Origin: Balneolaceae bacterium
GTDB taxonomy: Bacteria; Bacteroidota; Rhodothermia; Balneolales; Balneolaceae
NCBI GenBank assembly: GCA_017640665.1
Contig: JAEPQE010000002.1
Coordinates: forward strand, 930,001 to 994,000
Direction of reading: 5' to 3'
Length of the DNA stretch: 64,000 nucleotides
A program made the translations under genes and the position numbers. Below the pieces are notes generated by a model. That model had not been told where the DNA came from. It saw nothing but the letters and a program-made list of their open reading frames with translations, and did no database searches. How positions within the stretch are numbered: position 1 is the first letter of the stretch; each line of letters starts with the position of its first letter. Positions 27,101 to 35,686 of this stretch are shown one piece after another.

Positions 27101-28558
27101 TTACGAAGCTTTACTTTTTCTATTCATTAACCCCTTTACCATTTCTATTGACCTCTTTTCCATAAAAAACAAGTATACAAAATAAACAATGAAAAACATG
27201 AAGACAATAATAAATCCTCTAATCAATGTTCCTACTGACAAAAATTCAATAATAGAAAAGGAGATGCACATTAAAATAAAATTTAGAATCAACCTATTAC
27301 CAAAAATCGACCATAATTTTTTATATGATACTTCAAGATTCAAGTTTGCAATATTCTGAATAATGATTGAAGTAACAGCTATAAAAGAGAACCTTATTAA
27401 TAATACATATTCCAACCCGAGTTTAGATAAAAAAAGTAATGCCCCTAAAAAAAATATATTTGACAAGATATCTATATAGAATAAAAGCTTTACTTTACCT
27501 CTAGCATATAATAAAGAAGTTGAGATATTATTGGTAAGTAAACTAAAGATCATAGACCCAGCTAGTACCTGAAATACTATTATACTATCAATCCACTCTT
27601 CTCCAAACAGAATTGCCACGAAAGAATCTGCAGTTGAAATAATCAAAAAGCTAACAAAGAATGATATTAAGGACATTAAATCAATTGTCTTTAAATATGT
27701 ATTCCGAATTCGATCAAAATCATTTTTGATTTCTGCAAAAAAAGGAAATAGAAAACTAGTAAGAGAATTTGTTAGCAACATTCTAAATTTGTCAATTAAA
27801 TTCTTTGCGAAATAATATATCCCAAGAATATATTCAGGAAGGAAAATACCAACGATCAAAGCATCTAAATTTTGAGTTAAATAACTTGAGGTAAGCTTTC
27901 CTGAATAATATTTTAAAAAATGGATGGATGATCTTATTGAGCTAAAGCGAAAAATAAATTTAAAAGGTATGATTCTCGCTCTAACACCGAAATAAATTTG
28001 TAGTAATGAGCCAAGAATTGCAGTAATTAAATTTGCATAAATAATCGCGTAAAGCTTAAACTCTAAAAATAATAATATTATAGTAACTAGAAACAGTACT
28101 AATGCTTTAACAATGTCAATGATTGACAATAGTTTAAAATTAATTTCTCTTTGAAATAACCCTTTATACGGATTCCCTATCCCGACAAGTACATATTGAA
28201 ATGAAGCAATAATTAACAAAGTTTTTAATTCCTCCATTTCGAATATGAATGCTATTAAATCTTTACCTGCTATTACAGCGATTGTACACATTACACTTAG
28301 AAACAGGTTCACTAAGTAAAGCGAAGAAAAAGATTCGGAATCTAGCTTATCCCTTTCAACAATTGCCTGGTTAAATCCTGCTGATAATAGTTGAACAACA
28401 AGCCCGTTAACTAATAATATGATTGCAAGAATACCAATTTCTCCTGGAGACAAAAATCTCGCTTTAAAAATATATGAAATTGGCCCAAGAACTCCTCCAG
28501 CAATTGCTGAAGTGGTTGACCATGCTACACTTTTTACAGCTTTCTCTTTTCTTGTCAC
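27101..28558 (-). CDS. wzx: polysaccharide flippase (Wzx, MOP superfamily)
   Basis: A 485-residue protein with about 12-14 hydrophobic helices and an N-terminal VAWSTTSAIAGGVLGPISYI segment like that of the polysaccharide-transport (MOP) flippases. It should move the undecaprenyl-linked repeat unit across the inner membrane for Wzy. It lies between a glycosyltransferase (4 bp) and the aminotransferase gene (3 bp). Size and topology are standard. Confidence 0.85.
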   Translation of the reverse strand: MTRKEKAVKSVAWSTTSAIAGGVLGPISYIFKARFLSPGEIGILAIILLVNGLVVQLLSAGFNQAIVERDKLDSESFSSLYLVNLFLSVMCTIAVIAGKDLIAFIFEMEELKTLLIIASFQYVLVGIGNPYKGLFQREINFKLLSIIDIVKALVLFLVTIILLFLEFKLYAIIYANLITAILGSLLQIYFGVRARIIPFKFIFRFSSIRSSIHFLKYYSGKLTSSYLTQNLDALIVGIFLPEYILGIYYFAKNLIDKFRMLLTNSLTSFLFPFFAEIKNDFDRIRNTYLKTIDLMSLISFFVSFLIISTADSFVAILFGEEWIDSIIVFQVLAGSMIFSLLTNNISTSLLYARGKVKLLFYIDILSNIFFLGALLFLSKLGLEYVLLIRFSFIAVTSIIIQNIANLNLEVSYKKLWSIFGNRLILNFILMCISFSIIEFLSVGTLIRGFIIVFMFFIVYFVYLFFMEKRSIEMVKGLMNRKSKAS

Positions 28559-28561
28559 GCT

Positions 28562-29686
28562 TTATTTATAAAACTCTAAAACACTTTCGGCAACATAATT
28601 GATTTCATCATCAGTTAACCCAATATAAAACGGTAGTCTAACAAGACAATCTGAGTAACGATCCGACAATGGCATTAATTTTTTATGATTATTATTGCGG
28701 AAAAATTCACTTTTATGAAGAGATTGATAATGAAAAACTGCATATATATTTTTTTCTTTCAAATGAGAGAGCAGTGCTGTTCGCTCTTCAATTGAGGAAC
28801 ACACAAAATAAAACATATGCGCATTATTAGTAGCGTATTCAGGAATATTTGGCAATTGAACCTTATTTTTTAAAGTTTTCAAAAATTCAAAATATTGAGT
28901 CCATATTTTTTTTCTTTGAGATTGAATTACTACTAGCTGTTCAAGCTGTGCATATAAGAAAGAAGCAATTAGTTCGGAAGGCAAAAAAGAAGAACCAATA
29001 TCTACCCAACCATATTTATCTACTTCGCCTCTGAAAAATGCAGAACGATTAGTTCCTTTTTCCCAAATTATCTCAGATCGCTGTGTGAACTCTCCATCAT
29101 TTATTGCAAGTAAACCACCTTCACCTGAAATAATATTCTTCGTTTCATGAAAGGAAAATGAAGATAAATGTCCAATACTACCTAATGGTGTATCTTTATA
29201 ATAAGAATCAATTGCTTGGGCAGCGTCTTCAATAACAAGTAAGTCGTACTTATTGGCAAGACTCATAACTTTATCCATATCTACTGCTACACCAGCATAA
29301 TGCACTACAACTATTGCCTTTGTCTTATCGGTAATATTTGCTTCAATAGTATCTTCATTCATTCCTGGATGATCTTCTCTGCTATCTACGAATTTAATTT
29401 TTGCTCCTCTGAGCAAAAAAGCATTCGCAGTAGAAACAAAGGTATAAGATGGCATGATGACTTCATCACCAGAACTAATATTCGCCAATATTGCACACAT
29501 TTCAAGTGCATCGGTACACGAAGTAGTAAGCAATGCCTTTTTAAAGCCATACTTATTAACAAAGTAAGATTGACATTTCTTTGTGTATTTTCCGTTTCCA
29601 GCAATCTTTGTTGACCCTAAAACTTTATTTAAGTACTGAATTTCATTCCCAGTTATATATGGTCTATTGAAAGTTATTTTTTTCAA
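28562..29686 (-). CDS. wecE: dTDP-4-keto-6-deoxyhexose aminotransferase (WecE/RffA-like)
   Basis: A 374-residue DegT/DnrJ-family PLP enzyme. It shows NRPYITGNE at the start, TTSCTDALEMC near 54, VIEDAAQAID at about 151, and the PLP Lys in FSFHETKNIISGEGG (about 184). These features are those of RffA/WecE, which makes dTDP-4-amino-4,6-dideoxygalactose (dTDP-Fuc4N). The adjacent rmlA and rmlB supply its substrate dTDP-4-keto-6-deoxyglucose. A Qui4N-forming relative is possible, but the RffA-like pattern makes Fuc4N the first choice. Confidence 0.87.
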   Translation of the reverse strand: MKKITFNRPYITGNEIQYLNKVLGSTKIAGNGKYTKKCQSYFVNKYGFKKALLTTSCTDALEMCAILANISSGDEVIMPSYTFVSTANAFLLRGAKIKFVDSREDHPGMNEDTIEANITDKTKAIVVVHYAGVAVDMDKVMSLANKYDLLVIEDAAQAIDSYYKDTPLGSIGHLSSFSFHETKNIISGEGGLLAINDGEFTQRSEIIWEKGTNRSAFFRGEVDKYGWVDIGSSFLPSELIASFLYAQLEQLVVIQSQRKKIWTQYFEFLKTLKNKVQLPNIPEYATNNAHMFYFVCSSIEERTALLSHLKEKNIYAVFHYQSLHKSEFFRNNNHKKLMPLSDRYSDCLVRLPFYIGLTDDEINYVAESVLEFYK

Positions 29687-29693
29687 TTTTTTA

Positions 29694-30362
29694 TTACTCT
29701 AGGTTTTTTATAAATCTAGCCGGGTTTCCTGCAACAACAGTTTTCTTTTCGACATTTTTGACTACTACTGAACCCATACCAATTATCGAGTATTCCCCAA
29801 TTTCAATATCTTCACGAAGAGTAGAATTTAGCCCTACATGCGCACCATCTAAAACCTTAACTCGTCCACCAATAATAGAATGTGCTGCTATGGTCGTAAA
29901 ATCGCCAATCTTGCAATCATGCCCTAAAAAGGCTGAGGTATATATATGACAGTGGTTTCCAAGAACAGAACCAACTGAAGTGGCACTAAATGGTAAAAGT
30001 AATGTGTTTATTCCTAACACAGAATCTTGATTAATATATGACAGTGGGTGAGCTGCCGAGGCAAAAGCTTCTTTAGGAATTTTTAAATCCTCAAAGAGTT
30101 TAACTCTTTCTTCCTTTTTTTTTGCATTGTAATGTAGAGTGTAATGTATATAATAGCCTTTATCTATCCAGTCAATAATACTTTCAGTACCTCCCAGTAC
30201 TTTTTCACCACAAAACTCCTCTCCTGGATTTACTACGTCATTGATATATCCACAAATATCCCATTCTAATTTTTTTTCATTAGAAGCCTTAAATGTAGAC
30301 ATTGCAATTTCTCCACTGCCTTGACCGCCAACTATCAATAACTTCTTCTTTTTCATTTTCAA
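29694..30362 (-). CDS. NeuD/PglD-like sugar N-acyltransferase
   Basis: A 222-residue protein with an N-terminal nucleotide-sugar-binding Rossmann-like part (LIVGGQGSGEIAMS) and a C-terminal left-handed beta helix of hexapeptide repeats (IYTSAFLGHDCKIGDFT, IGGRVKVLDGAHVG), ending VVVKNVEKKTVVAGNPAR. The PglD catalytic His is plausibly the one in LGHDC. Such enzymes acylate the 4-amino group of UDP- or dTDP-linked sugars. Since it sits between the WecE aminotransferase and CoA-ester genes, the acyl donor may be something other than acetyl-CoA. Confidence 0.82.
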   Translation of the reverse strand: MKMKKKKLLIVGGQGSGEIAMSTFKASNEKKLEWDICGYINDVVNPGEEFCGEKVLGGTESIIDWIDKGYYIHYTLHYNAKKKEERVKLFEDLKIPKEAFASAAHPLSYINQDSVLGINTLLLPFSATSVGSVLGNHCHIYTSAFLGHDCKIGDFTTIAAHSIIGGRVKVLDGAHVGLNSTLREDIEIGEYSIIGMGSVVVKNVEKKTVVAGNPARFIKNLE

Positions 30363-31250
30363 TTATTCTTTTTTCGCAACAATTAAGCTATGTTTTTTTA
30401 ATATAGATTTGGCTTTAAGCACCATTGGTGGACCTATAAATTTACCATTCATAATAGCAACACCTTTTCCGCTTTTTTTTGCTTCTTCAGAAAGTTTCAG
30501 CATTTCTTTAGCATCTTCAACTTCTCGATTATTAGGAGTATAATAATCATGAATAATAGGTAATTCTTTTGGATTCAATACTAGCATTCCCTCAAATCCC
30601 AAATTTTTTGCTACTATAATATTCTTCTCAAGATCTTCTAAATCATGTACACGAACATGTACCGTATCTATTGGGATCACATTACAAGCTCGTGCTCCCA
30701 TAGAGATAAGTGATCTAGCAGTGAATAAACTTTGATCATCATGGTCATGAATACCTTGTAAATCCGAAATAAAATCTTCCGATCCAAAAGACACTGCCAC
30801 AACTCTATCAGACGCTGTACAAATTTCTTGAATATTTAGAACTGCAGCCGCTGTTTCTATTAAAGGAATAATTTTGAATGTGCCTATAGGTATATTTTTT
30901 TGATATTCAATGGTCTCAAGTAGCTTGGAAAAAAAATAAACATCTTTACCTGTTTTAGACTTAGGGTACATGAAACCTGCTACACCTTCTATTGTAAGTT
31001 CTAGTACATCGCTTAATAATTCTCCACTTTCTCGGTCATTAACTCTTGGGAATAGTACTTTACCCTCAAATTTCCCATCCATTACATACTCTTTAATATT
31101 CTTTCTTGCAACTTCTTTATTGGAACTCGGTTGAACTGAATCTTCAATATCAAGAAGTAAAATATCTGCATAAGACTTTACAGCACTATTTAAAAGCCTT
31201 TCATTATGTGCTGGAACAAACATTAAGCTTCGAAAAAGATAATTAATCAT
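30363..31250 (-). CDS. CitE-like CoA-ester lyase (HpcH/HpaI superfamily)
   Basis: A 295-residue protein with FVPAHNERLL (about 11-20), LDIEDSV (34-40), LIETAAAVLNI with its metal Glu, and VSFGSEDFISDL. These are the marks of CitE, malyl-CoA and citramalyl-CoA lyases, which make or break 3-hydroxy-dicarboxyl-CoA esters from a 2-oxo acid and an acyl-CoA. It overlaps the MaoC gene by 8 bp. A second, shorter homologue lies at 31697-32509. No citrate-lyase alpha or gamma subunits are present. Confidence 0.82.
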   Translation of the reverse strand: MINYLFRSLMFVPAHNERLLNSAVKSYADILLLDIEDSVQPSSNKEVARKNIKEYVMDGKFEGKVLFPRVNDRESGELLSDVLELTIEGVAGFMYPKSKTGKDVYFFSKLLETIEYQKNIPIGTFKIIPLIETAAAVLNIQEICTASDRVVAVSFGSEDFISDLQGIHDHDDQSLFTARSLISMGARACNVIPIDTVHVRVHDLEDLEKNIIVAKNLGFEGMLVLNPKELPIIHDYYTPNNREVEDAKEMLKLSEEAKKSGKGVAIMNGKFIGPPMVLKAKSILKKHSLIVAKKE

Positions 31251-31707
31251 TTTGCATCCTTCTTTTCACTAATACTTTTCTTCTGAAAGATAAAACATCT
31301 ATATGATTTTGATTATTAACTATAGTTTCGACATACACAATGCCTCGGTCTTTCTTCGATTTTGATTGTACTTTTTCTAATATTCTAGTACGAGCATAAA
31401 CTGTGTCGTTTAAATAAACAGGTGCTAAATGCTTTACACTTTCATACTCTAAATTTGCAATCGCCTTACCACTAATTTCTGGTACTGTTAACCCAACGCC
31501 TATACTAAACACTAGGGTACCTACCACTAGAATTTTACCATGCTGTTGCTTGGAAGCATAATCTAGATTCGTATGAACAGGATGATGATTCATTGTTAAT
31601 AGCGAAAACATATTATTGTCACTTTCAAAAATAGTTTTTGAAATAGCATGATTTATGGTTTCCCCTATTTTGAAATCTTCGAAATAAAAACCAAATTCAA
31701 TTCTCAT
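31243..31707 (-). CDS. MaoC-family hydratase/dehydratase (itaconyl/mesaconyl-CoA hydratase-like)
   Basis: A 154-residue hot-dog-fold protein. The hydratase-2 motif region reads LTMNHHPVHTNLDYA (37-51), where canonical R-hydratases have GDxNPxH. The Met-Asn form is the one I associate with itaconyl- and mesaconyl-CoA hydratases that act with citramalyl- or malyl-CoA lyases. It sits between two CitE-like genes, overlapping both. It probably hydrates or dehydrates a branched C4-C5 dicarboxyl-CoA used as an acyl donor. Confidence 0.8.
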   Translation of the reverse strand: MRIEFGFYFEDFKIGETINHAISKTIFESDNNMFSLLTMNHHPVHTNLDYASKQQHGKILVVGTLVFSIGVGLTVPEISGKAIANLEYESVKHLAPVYLNDTVYARTRILEKVQSKSKKDRGIVYVETIVNNQNHIDVLSFRRKVLVKRRMQND

Positions 31708-32509
31708 TTCTTTTACTCCACTTTATTATTCTTTTAAATCTAGATACATGAGGTTTTTCTATTATTCTTCCATGCACCTTAAATGGCTTAAAATCAGTTT
31801 CTTTACCTATAATTGAAATTACTTGCTGGGCTAATTCTAATTCTTCAGCACTAAAAAAATTTACAGTTTCTAGTTGTTTAAGTTGGAATGGGTGTATAAA
31901 AAATTTTCCATCATGTCCAGAACTATATGCTTCATAAATTTCTTGTTTGATATTTTTCACATTATACAGTTCCATTGAAGCTATATCAATAACTTCTTTA
32001 CCGTAGGCCTTACCGTAAACTAAGAGCATATTACGAGCAAACTGTAAATTTAAATAAGTATGGTCCATTCCCATTTGATTTGCAAAATCGTGACTACCTA
32101 ATCCTAATCCAGTTATTTGATCACCTAGCTTATTAAGAATTTCCGGAAGCTGAATAAGGAGTTTTGGATTCTCAATCAAAAGAATAAATTTTAAGTATTT
32201 ATCTTTGACAGATCTTTGATTAATAATTTCCAATTCCTCTATTGAGCCTACTTTTGGTAAAATGAAATTTGAAAAACCTCTCTTAACGAATTGATTAAAA
32301 AATGATTGCTCAATATCAAAAATTGAGTTAAGACGAATTAAGTAATTCGATTTAGCTTTAATCTTTTTAATATTGTCTATTGCCTCTTCTAAATCCGTAC
32401 GTGCAACAGAATCTTCTAGATCAAAAACAAAAAAATCAGCCCTTAATTCTTCAACTTTTTCTATGAATTTTCTTTTATCAGCTGGTATAAAAAAATATGA
32501 TCTAAGCAT
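31697..32509 (-). CDS. CitE-like CoA-ester lyase, short paralogue
   Basis: A 270-residue protein with [10 protein letters not shown] (5-14), VFDLEDSVA (28-36), LIENPKLL and [13 protein letters not shown]. It aligns in order with the 30363-31250 protein but is only distantly related. Having two CitE-like lyases around one MaoC hydratase is a compact acyl-CoA module. The N-terminal region is complete. It overlaps rmlA by 8 bp, placing it inside the dTDP-sugar operon. Confidence 0.8.
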   Translation of the reverse strand: MLRSYFFIPADKRKFIEKVEELRADFFVFDLEDSVARTDLEEAIDNIKKIKAKSNYLIRLNSIFDIEQSFFNQFVKRGFSNFILPKVGSIEELEIINQRSVKDKYLKFILLIENPKLLIQLPEILNKLGDQITGLGLGSHDFANQMGMDHTYLNLQFARNMLLVYGKAYGKEVIDIASMELYNVKNIKQEIYEAYSSGHDGKFFIHPFQLKQLETVNFFSAEELELAQQVISIIGKETDFKPFKVHGRIIEKPHVSRFKRIIKWSKRNEN

Positions 32510-33371
32510 AGTTGATCAAAGCTCTGAGATACTCTCCATATTTGCTTTTACCCAATTGCTCTGCTTTATCTAATAGATCTTTATCTGTAATCCACTTCTT
32601 CCTCCAGGAAATTTCTTCTAGGCATGAAATCTTGAACCCCTGACGCTTTTCAATTATTTCAACGAACATAGAAGCTTCAAGCATAGATTCTGGAGTACCT
32701 GTATCTAACCAAGCATAACCCCTTCCCATAATTTCTACGTCCAGCTTACCTTCTTCCAGATATACTTGATTGATTGATGTGATTTCTAATTCACCTCTTT
32801 CAGAAGGCTTGATAGACTTAGCTATTTCAACTACATTATGGTCATAAAAATATAAACCTGTTACAGCTAGATTACTTTTCGGTTGTAGCGGTTTTTCAGC
32901 AATCGAAATAGCTTTTCTATTCTCATCTATTTCGACTACACCAAACCGCTTTGGATCACTTACTCGGTAACCAAAAATCGTAGCACCTTCTTTTTTCTGA
33001 CTCACCAATTCTAGCTTTGGTCTTAATCCTTGTCCATAGAAAATATTATCCCCTAAAATCAAACAGCTAGAATCATCTCCAATAAAATCTTCCCCAATTA
33101 TAAAGGCTTGTGCGAGTCCCTCAGGTTTAGGTTGAACTGTATAACTTAGATTAATTCCAAGATCGCTTCCGTCTCCTAACAAATCTTTAAAACCTTGAAT
33201 ATCTCTTGGAGTAGAAATTATCAGTATATCTTTAATGTTTGCCAACATTAACGTGGAAAGTGGATAATAAATCATCGGTTTGTCATAAACTGGAATAATT
33301 TGCTTGGATATTGCTTTCGTCATTGGGTAAAGTCGAGTACCTGTACCACCCGCCAATATTATACCTTTCAT
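32502..33371 (-). CDS. rmlA: glucose-1-phosphate thymidylyltransferase
   Basis: A 289-residue nucleotidyltransferase with the N-terminal [17 protein letters not shown] loop, [20 protein letters not shown] and [20 protein letters not shown], which together are diagnostic of RmlA. It makes dTDP-glucose from dTTP and glucose-1-P, feeding RmlB. It overlaps rmlB by 4 bp. RmlC and RmlD are absent from this cluster, so the product is not dTDP-rhamnose here. Confidence 0.94.
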   Translation of the reverse strand: MKGIILAGGTGTRLYPMTKAISKQIIPVYDKPMIYYPLSTLMLANIKDILIISTPRDIQGFKDLLGDGSDLGINLSYTVQPKPEGLAQAFIIGEDFIGDDSSCLILGDNIFYGQGLRPKLELVSQKKEGATIFGYRVSDPKRFGVVEIDENRKAISIAEKPLQPKSNLAVTGLYFYDHNVVEIAKSIKPSERGELEITSINQVYLEEGKLDVEIMGRGYAWLDTGTPESMLEASMFVEIIEKRQGFKISCLEEISWRKKWITDKDLLDKAEQLGKSKYGEYLRALINYA

Positions 33372-34423
33372 AATTCTGTTTTTACTCCAAGTCGTTCCAG
33401 ATTGTAATTATCGTGGGTAACTGCCTCACACCAATCTAAATTTGAGAGATACCAGTTTATAGTTTTTTCAATACCAGTATCAAATGTCTCATCGGGAGTC
33501 CACCCTAATTCCTTTTTAATCTTCGAAGCATCAATTGCATATCTATAATCATGTCCCGGTCTGTCTTTTACGAATGTAATTTGCTCCATATAAGAAGACT
33601 CTTTCGGAATTAAAATATCAAGAGTACTACAAATTGTGTTTACTACGTCAATATTAGTTTTTTCGTTATGTCCCCCAATATTATAGGTTTCTCCTGGGTT
33701 CCCGCTTTTAAAAACTGTCAGCAATGCTTTAATATGGTCATAAACATATAACCAATCTCTGATATTTTTACCGTCTCCATAAACGGGAATATCTTTTCCC
33801 ATCATAGCTTTTAATATGACTACTGGTATGAGTTTTTCTGGAAACTGATATGGTCCATAGTTATTAGAGCAATTAGTGATTAGTGTAGGTAGCCCGTAAG
33901 TATGGAACCATGCTCGCACTAGATGATCTGAAGAGGCTTTGCTTGATGAGTAAGGAGACCTAGGGTCATACGGAGTATCTTCTGTAAAATATCCGCTCTT
34001 CCCTAACGAACCATATACTTCATCAGTTGATACATGAAGAAATCGAAAATTATTTTTTCTGTTACTATCAAGTGAATTCCAATAGCTAGTGGCCTGTTCC
34101 AAAAGATTATGAGTACCAACAATATTTGTACGTATAAATTCTGCCGACCCATCGATTGAGCGATCTACATGAGATTCAGCAGCTAAATGAATAACTCCAT
34201 CTGGTTGAAAACCATAAAACAAATCTTCCATGGATTTAGATTCACAAATATCAGACCTATTAAATTCATATCTCTTTTCATTTTCTACCAAAGCCAAAGA
34301 TTCTGTATGACCAGCGTAAGTAAGTTTGTCAACATTCAGAACAGAAAATGATGTGTTTTTTAGTAAATATCTGACAAGTGCCGATCCTATAAACCCTGCA
34401 CCTCCGGTAATGAGTATTTTCAT
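33368..34423 (-). CDS. rmlB: dTDP-glucose 4,6-dehydratase
   Basis: A 351-residue extended SDR with [12 protein letters not shown] (7-18), [12 protein letters not shown], active-site YSSSKASSD with Tyr and Lys, and [17 protein letters not shown]. All are characteristic of RmlB. It gives dTDP-4-keto-6-deoxyglucose, the substrate for the WecE-like aminotransferase at 28562. The start overlaps the Wzz stop by 4 bp, so dTDP-sugar synthesis is coupled to the chain-length regulator. Confidence 0.94.
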   Translation of the reverse strand: MKILITGGAGFIGSALVRYLLKNTSFSVLNVDKLTYAGHTESLALVENEKRYEFNRSDICESKSMEDLFYGFQPDGVIHLAAESHVDRSIDGSAEFIRTNIVGTHNLLEQATSYWNSLDSNRKNNFRFLHVSTDEVYGSLGKSGYFTEDTPYDPRSPYSSSKASSDHLVRAWFHTYGLPTLITNCSNNYGPYQFPEKLIPVVILKAMMGKDIPVYGDGKNIRDWLYVYDHIKALLTVFKSGNPGETYNIGGHNEKTNIDVVNTICSTLDILIPKESSYMEQITFVKDRPGHDYRYAIDASKIKKELGWTPDETFDTGIEKTINWYLSNLDWCEAVTHDNYNLERLGVKTEL

Positions 34424-35613
34424 TTTGTAAGACTAAAAAAGTTTTTCAAATATACAAAAACAATAGCAACTGCTAACATAAGTAAGGTTGTAGAAAATAA
34501 AACCATAACACCACTCCTATTGTCGTTAACAGGAACCTGAACAGGTTGTAAAACTTTAAAAACCGGTGTTTCTTCCTGTACTTTTAATTTTGCTTCCTCA
34601 TACTGCTGCGTTAATGTATTATAAACATTAAAAGCGACATCATATTCTGAGTTCAAGCGTTGTTCTTCGGTTCGAGCACGGGCTGTAAGCGTTCCTTGAT
34701 TACTATCTCTAAATTCTGCGAGGGTAAATTGAGTGACCTCAAACCTTTCTTCAGCAGTTTGAAGTTGTTCTTCAATATAGTCAAGGTCTCTTTGAACTTT
34801 TTCTGTTCTATAATCAGTCAAATAGGATGTAAGTTCTTCAACAGTAAATTTAGCTACCTCAGCTGCGAGTTCTGGATCACTCATCTTAGCTGATACAGAA
34901 ATGATCCCAGATTCTTCATTCAAGTTGACTGTTACTCTTTCTCTAAGAATATTAATAATATCCATCTGTCTTTTTGAAAGACGGACAATTTCATCATTTT
35001 TTACTGACCCAATACTAGATTTATCTTCCTCACCTTTTATTGATTTTTTAATTACGCCAGGTAAACCAATGGTATATTTCGATAATGTACCAAAAAATCC
35101 TGCAGATTTGATATCTAGATAGTATTTATAGATAGAAACAGTAGTATCATATTCAGAAAAATAGAACTCCTGCCTTGCTAACTTATCTTGAAAACTCAAG
35201 CTTGCAACTATCTCAGGGTAAAGATCAACCCGAATAGCGTTACTTGCTGAATTATAAGTTCCTCCACTCAAGCCAATTAGTCCTCCATACTGTTGTAAAA
35301 GCCTTGAAGCCCCTCCTGAAGCACTTTCTGTGTTGTATTCCGGCATCAGAGTCGCAAAACTCACATATTCTTTAGGGATGAATAAAGCCAAGCTTATCCC
35401 TAAGAGAACTCCAACTATGCCAAACCTAAATATTATTTTTCGGCTTCCCCACAGTACTCTTACCAACTCCAATATATCTATCTCATCTTTATTGTTGTCA
35501 GTACTATCAAATTTATTGTCTGGAATTAATCGATATTCCTGAATTGGAAAATCCTCTTTTGAGCTCTTCTTTTTTTCACCCTTTTTGTCGTTATTTTTTT
35601 TGTCTATACTCAC
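34420..35613 (-). CDS. wzz: polysaccharide chain-length determinant (Wzz family)
   Basis: A 397-residue inner-membrane protein. An N-terminal cytosolic Lys/Asp-rich tail (1-55) is followed by a TM helix at about 58-77, a large periplasmic region with coiled-coil helices (about 245-345), and a second TM helix near 368-390. The Pro-rich approach [15 protein letters not shown] just before TM2 is typical of Wzz. There is no BY-kinase (Wzc) domain, so length control lacks a fused tyrosine kinase. It is the first gene of the polysaccharide operon after a 73-bp gap. Confidence 0.87.
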   Translation of the reverse strand: MSIDKKNNDKKGEKKKSSKEDFPIQEYRLIPDNKFDSTDNNKDEIDILELVRVLWGSRKIIFRFGIVGVLLGISLALFIPKEYVSFATLMPEYNTESASGGASRLLQQYGGLIGLSGGTYNSASNAIRVDLYPEIVASLSFQDKLARQEFYFSEYDTTVSIYKYYLDIKSAGFFGTLSKYTIGLPGVIKKSIKGEEDKSSIGSVKNDEIVRLSKRQMDIINILRERVTVNLNEESGIISVSAKMSDPELAAEVAKFTVEELTSYLTDYRTEKVQRDLDYIEEQLQTAEERFEVTQFTLAEFRDSNQGTLTARARTEEQRLNSEYDVAFNVYNTLTQQYEEAKLKVQEETPVFKVLQPVQVPVNDNRSGVMVLFSTTLLMLAVAIVFVYLKNFFSLTK

Positions 35614-35686
35614 GGACAGCTCTTAAAAGTTAAGTTTTAATTATAAGGAATTACTAAGCGTAAGGAAACTTTCTTTATTTAGGATT

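Noticed and set aside
32502-34423. dTDP-rhamnose pathway
   Set aside because: Only RmlA and RmlB are present; RmlC and RmlD are missing, and a 4-aminotransferase takes their place.
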